NCBI RefSeq assembly: GCF_954871325.1
Contig: NC_088777.1
Coordinates: 46,291,366-46,355,365, forward strand
Source: Gordionus sp. m RMFG-2023
Taxonomy: Eukaryota; Nematomorpha; Gordioida; Chordodea; Parachordodidae
Direction of reading: 5' to 3'
DNA length: 64,000 bases
The notes below the pieces were generated by a model. It saw nothing but the letters and a program-made list of their open reading frames with translations. It was not told where the DNA came from and did not search any database. This document shows, in pieces, positions 60,197-64,000 of the stretch. How positions within the stretch are numbered: the first letter of the stretch is position 1; every line of letters begins with the position of its first letter. A program made the translations under genes and the position numbers.

Positions 60197-60529
60197 ATGG
60201 TAAAATTTAAAAATATTTTTAATACTATATTTTTTTAGTCTGCACTTTTTAATTTCCAAAGTTTACTAATTGTAATCGTATTAATTATTTGTACCTGTAC
60301 ATATATAAGACGATACTTTCCTTTAGAAAATAAAGCTGGGTATTTACTTGTTTAAATAATATATATATCAAAATTTTTTAGCATAAGAGGGGTATTTTGG
60401 AAGGCAGCTAGAATTGGTGAAAGAAAAAGTCAATATATATCATTTTTCTGTATTTGTTTGGGCGTTAGTATTATAATCTGGGGTAAAATTAATAATTATA
60501 AATTATTTTTTAAATTATTTTTAGACTAA
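60197..60529 (+). CDS. TMEM167: KISH (TMEM167) small secretory-pathway membrane protein, four exons
   Basis: KISH is a conserved protein of about 72 residues in the early secretory pathway/Golgi, needed for constitutive secretion. Exons 60197-60199, 60239-60339, 60382-60482 and 60525-60529 with introns of 39, 42 and 42 nt; GT/AG throughout and phases agree, giving 69 residues. After the initiator Met: [20 protein letters not shown], then [34 protein letters not shown] and [14 protein letters not shown]. Human TMEM167A reads [40 protein letters not shown], then CIVMAFSIL, so the match runs end to end. The N-terminal hydrophobic helix and the C-terminal second helix are both evident. The first coding exon holds only the ATG and the last only two bases plus the stop. 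Confidence 0.96.
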
Positions 60530-62400
60530 ATTTATGGAAAAACATTACTTTAAATAAAATGTGATATTATTGTATTTTCTATTTTTAAGTTTTAGTAATT
60601 TTTATAAAATCCTATAAGTCTATAAAAGTCTTATTTATGTATTTATCCAGATTTATATTTTGTTTATCATTTTACTTTCAAAATTTATCAAATTTAAATA
60701 TGTTAATTTATTGTTGTTATACATAGAGAATTTGATAAAAATTATTAATCTATGCCTTTTTAAATATATTTAATTGCAAATTATGCATTTTAGAAATTAT
60801 TAGAACTTCAAAGGTATCATATATAGATAATTTTTAATCTCAAGACAATAAAGAAAATTTATTAATAAAAATTTGAAATAAGAATGTGCCCCTTCTTAGA
60901 CTTGTCACTTATCAAATAAATTTTTAGTTGCCATCCATTTTTTAGGCAATTAATATTTGAAAAAAATTATTGGCAAAACAAAAAACATTTTGTCTGACGT
61001 CTCTGTTAAGGAACTAGGAATTTTTTTTATAAAATGTTGATCTCATTTAAAAATTTGCACAATACCCCAATTTTAAAAGAAAAAATATCAAATACATGAA
61101 AATGAAAAAATAAAATTTTTTTAGGCCACATATATTAATCCAATATAACATGATTAGGTGATCGACTTTTAAAACTGTTTATAAGTTCAACTTTTCTATA
61201 TTAAAATTGATAGTTCATTGAAGATAGAATTAATATTAATAAAGAAAAATTAATTTAAGAAATAGATTTTAAAAATTGATTAGCTATAATAGTGTCTGAT
61301 TGAACACCACTATGTATGTGGCCTAAAGCTTACATTTTTTTCTTAAATAGAGGTATTTTTCAAAGACCTCATAGGCTGGACTAGTCACCAGAGGCCAGGT
61401 ACCTAGGGAAAATTTTTTGGTGCTAAAAGCCTGTGCTTACAAATATTTTTTCCTGGGCCTGCACAATGCTTGATCATAAAATCAAGACCCTTGAAGGCCT
61501 TATAATTTTGTCTTATGCATTTATGCCAAGAATATTTCTGTTTGAGATTAGTTTTTTTATTACAAAAAGGTTAATCATCTTATTTAAAATTTGGGAAATG
61601 ATCTGGTTGAATGTGCACTTTATTTTTAAATAATCTGATTTTTTTATAACATAATAATTTGAGGTTAATTTTATAATTAGGAAGTTTCGTATAAAATCAA
61701 TAATTATGGCTACAATCTAGCTTTGACTAATTTTTTCCTTCAATACCCTTTTTTTGGCTCTGCAATGTTAGAATGGTTTATAGATATTTATATAAAATTA
61801 ATAAATTTGGAAAATCAAATAAATTATTTAGTAATCAGTAATGTTAAATCTAAGAATGATTAAATATTTGCAGTATTTTCTTCACATTTACTTTCAATGG
61901 GATATAAATAATCAATACAAGGTACCTTCCTGGTCAGGCCCAGTCTGTAATAATTTCTTATTGGCCCAGGCTCATATTTAATATTTAAAAACAAAATTAA
62001 ACCCTATAATAGGTTTTATAAAATTTGCCAAGCCCATAATCAGAAGTTTAATTTACTATATTAAATTAAAATAAATAATATTTAATATTTAGGCAATCAT
62101 TTTGGTTTGCATAAATTTATTATTATTAGAAGAAAAAAATTACAAAATTTTTGCTAAATATAAATTTTAAAAAAATTTCAAAAACCTAGGCCCAGGCCCT
62201 GAAGATCTATGGTATAAATATTATTATAATAAATTTACAATTATGCAAATTACATCATTGGATTTGGCCATCTTATAAATTGTTCCAAATTCAATTTCTT
62301 TGCATTTGTGTTAAAAGGAACATAGCTCTCTAATATCGTTTTTTATACACTTCTTTTCATATAACCCTTTTGGATTAAAATCATATTATTAGACATAACA
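60530..62400. other. Region downstream of KISH, AT-rich with repeat relics
   Basis: No gene seen. Family-B-like relics begin at 61361 (CAAAGACCTCATAGGC) and cover about 61935-62205 (GGTCAGGCCCAGTC; CCTAGGCCCAGGCCC). Confidence 0.4.
60553..60558 (+). promoter_or_regulatory. Possible polyadenylation signal of KISH
   Basis: AATAAA 24 bases after the stop codon. It is plausible, but the motif is common in AT-rich DNA. Confidence 0.35.
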
Positions 62401-62401
62401 C

Positions 62402-62527
62402 TAAGTTGTCTCTTACGCATCTACATTAGTAGCAAGGGTAGACGCCATGCCTCTTATTTCTCAAAGAAAGGTTGTACGTAGGCATCTAAGAGTTATAGGA
62501 CGAAGTAATAATAAACAATATTTGTAA
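62402..62527 (+). other. Unresolved coding-like stretch
   Basis: A less AT-rich patch with an open frame of 40 codons (VVSYASTLVARVDAMPLIS, then QRKVVRRHLRVIGRSNN) ending in TAA. I do not recognise it. It could be a last exon or a repeat relic. Confidence 0.2.
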
Positions 62528-62651
62528 ATGGAGAGCAAAATTATTGGGAAAATGAACTTTAATTTATTAATAGATATTTATTTCGATTTTAATGTTTGAA
62601 TTAGAATTTAAATCATTCATTTTCAGTTAACATTTAACTAAGCATTGATAT

Positions 62652-63240
62652 TTAGATTTTGTTACTCCTCTCCACATGATGCACTGAAATAATTTTGGTT
62701 GAACCTGAACGCTGTTTAGAAGATTTTTGCGAACGACAACTGAGCCCCACTTCAAGGCAAATTTGGTGCATTTCATATTATTTTATTAAAATAACATTTT
62801 AAAAAAATATGTAAATTTTTTAATATACAAAATAATTATAAACCATGGAAATATTAAAGGTAAAAAGATTCTCGTATTCATTCATAAATTTATTAAAATT
62901 ATCTATCGACAAACAATTAACAGATTCGATGTAACTCTGAACCAGTGTTGTATCCCAGTTTTGTTGTCTATATGATCGTAATAAACAGAACCGCCACCGA
63001 TCTCATACGGAAAATAGGGGTGCTCAATAAATTGTGTATGAATATTAATGATGTGGGCAGCTGATTTTCTCAAAAAAATAAGGATGTTGGTGGTTAGAGA
63101 TATTATTTCCATTTATCCTTTATAATAAGTCATTTTCATATATAGCTCTAATTTTTGATTCTTGATGTGAAATATCCAAGTTGATCTCGAACTGTACTAA
63201 ATCTTGCATGTATTAAAATTATTTTTTAAATAGGAAGAAA
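62652..63240 (-). other. Unresolved coding-like stretches
   Basis: Three less AT-rich patches open on the minus strand: about 63228-63155 (HARFSTVRDQLGYFTSRIKN), 63112-62830 (two overlapping frames, one with YYDHIDNKTGIQHWFRVTS, the other with YIESVNCLSIDNFNKFMNEY) and 62775-62652 (MHQICLEVGLSCRSQ and STKIISVHHVERSNKI, then stop). In order they weakly recall the end of M16 (insulin-degrading-enzyme-like) peptidases: FxxLRTKEQLGY, GIQxxRFIIQS and KVSVHVL. No splice model joins them in phase, and the first patch has no GT donor after it. Real gene, pseudogene or chance are all open. Confidence 0.2.
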
Positions 63241-64000
63241 ACTTCCTGGGAGGAGGTAAAAGCAAATATTATCCGAAAAACAATGTATATGTGATAATAA
63301 CAAATTAATTTTATTATCAAATAATATATATCAGGCCCACTTTCGAAAACTATTATGGTTCAAAGAACTAAATTATAATAAGAATATAAGAAGGATAACT
63401 TATAAGGAAATCTACTAAATTTAGATATTTTTCAGATGATATCTTAATTTGTAGAGAAGCCAATTAATTTCTACATCTTTCTAAAATTTGAATCTATAGT
63501 TCAAAATCTCCCATATTATCTTAAAATGTTTAGGTTGCTTGCTTTGCTTATATAAAGGTATATAATATAAAGATTTTTTTAGAAAAGTGGTGATCAAATC
63601 AAATGTGAAATCAAATTTTTTTGATATTTATCTGAAGCCTTATTCCCTCTTTCCCCACACCGAAATATTTCCCTTATATATTATAATGCCTAAATACTCA
63701 TAACTCTGTAACTAATACAAGGTTATAGAACTTTATTTATTAAATCAACATTTTTATAAAGTTGTTTTACCTAGAATTTATAATAAAATATAATGTATAT
63801 ATAGGTTATCGCTCTCTGTTTATGATAAATGAAAGAAGTTAGGTTAAATTGGTTTAGACAATACAATATGTTTTTAATTGAGAAAATATCAAGACTATCT
63901 TACGTTCTTGATATATATTTATCATATAAATATCCTAGTTTTTCTGCCATTAAACCTCTAAGTGCGGGGTTACCGAAAACTATTAGATAAGGATAAATGA
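63241..64000. other. Right-edge AT-rich sequence
   Basis: No gene, RNA or repeat recognised. Confidence 0.3.

Overview
The window is AT-rich eukaryotic DNA. Three host genes can be read through their introns. Most of the remainder is transposon sequence at various stages of decay. Host gene content (a polo-like kinase, a Pur-alpha protein, a KISH/TMEM167 protein), very short introns and RTE-like LINE sequence point to an animal with a compact-intron, AT-rich, repeat-loaded genome. I cannot name the species; a flatworm, mesozoan or parasitic cnidarian would each fit, and this is inference.

Layout. 405-17326 (minus): a polo-like kinase gene, nine coding exons in my model, 917 codons, introns from 72 nt to 6.9 kb, several of them holding MITEs. 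17327-34260: no gene seen; MITEs, an inverted-repeat family, microsatellites and AT-rich filler. 34270-35510 (minus): 5'-truncated LINE. 35520-37830 (plus): Ty3/gypsy fossil. 38128-39662: decayed hAT transposon with an 8-bp target duplication. 40086-41199 (plus): a complete Pur-alpha gene with six introns of 38-49 nt. 43660-47440 (minus): a second, broken copy of the same Ty3 family as the one at 35.5 kb, interrupted by a hAT-type element that itself contains a palindromic MITE. 48660-51560 (minus): a different Ty3/gypsy fossil, with minisatellites beyond its upstream end. 52350-59760 (plus): a second LINE, split by a 5.36-kb hAT transposon (53642-58999) with matching ends and a perfect 8-bp duplication, and also by a small MITE with its own perfect 8-bp duplication. 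60197-60529 (plus): a complete KISH gene of 69 codons in four exons. 60530-64000: no certain gene; some coding-like stretches at 62.4-63.2 kb that I could not resolve.

The host genes do not form an operon or pathway together: cell-cycle kinase, nucleic-acid-binding regulator, and small secretory-pathway membrane protein. The clearest lessons are in the architecture. Two compact genes with micro-introns sit beside a gene swollen by transposons. Two distinct hAT-type MITE families are identified from target-site duplications that can be read directly. A nest of insertions gives a relative order: LINE first, then MITE and hAT transposon.
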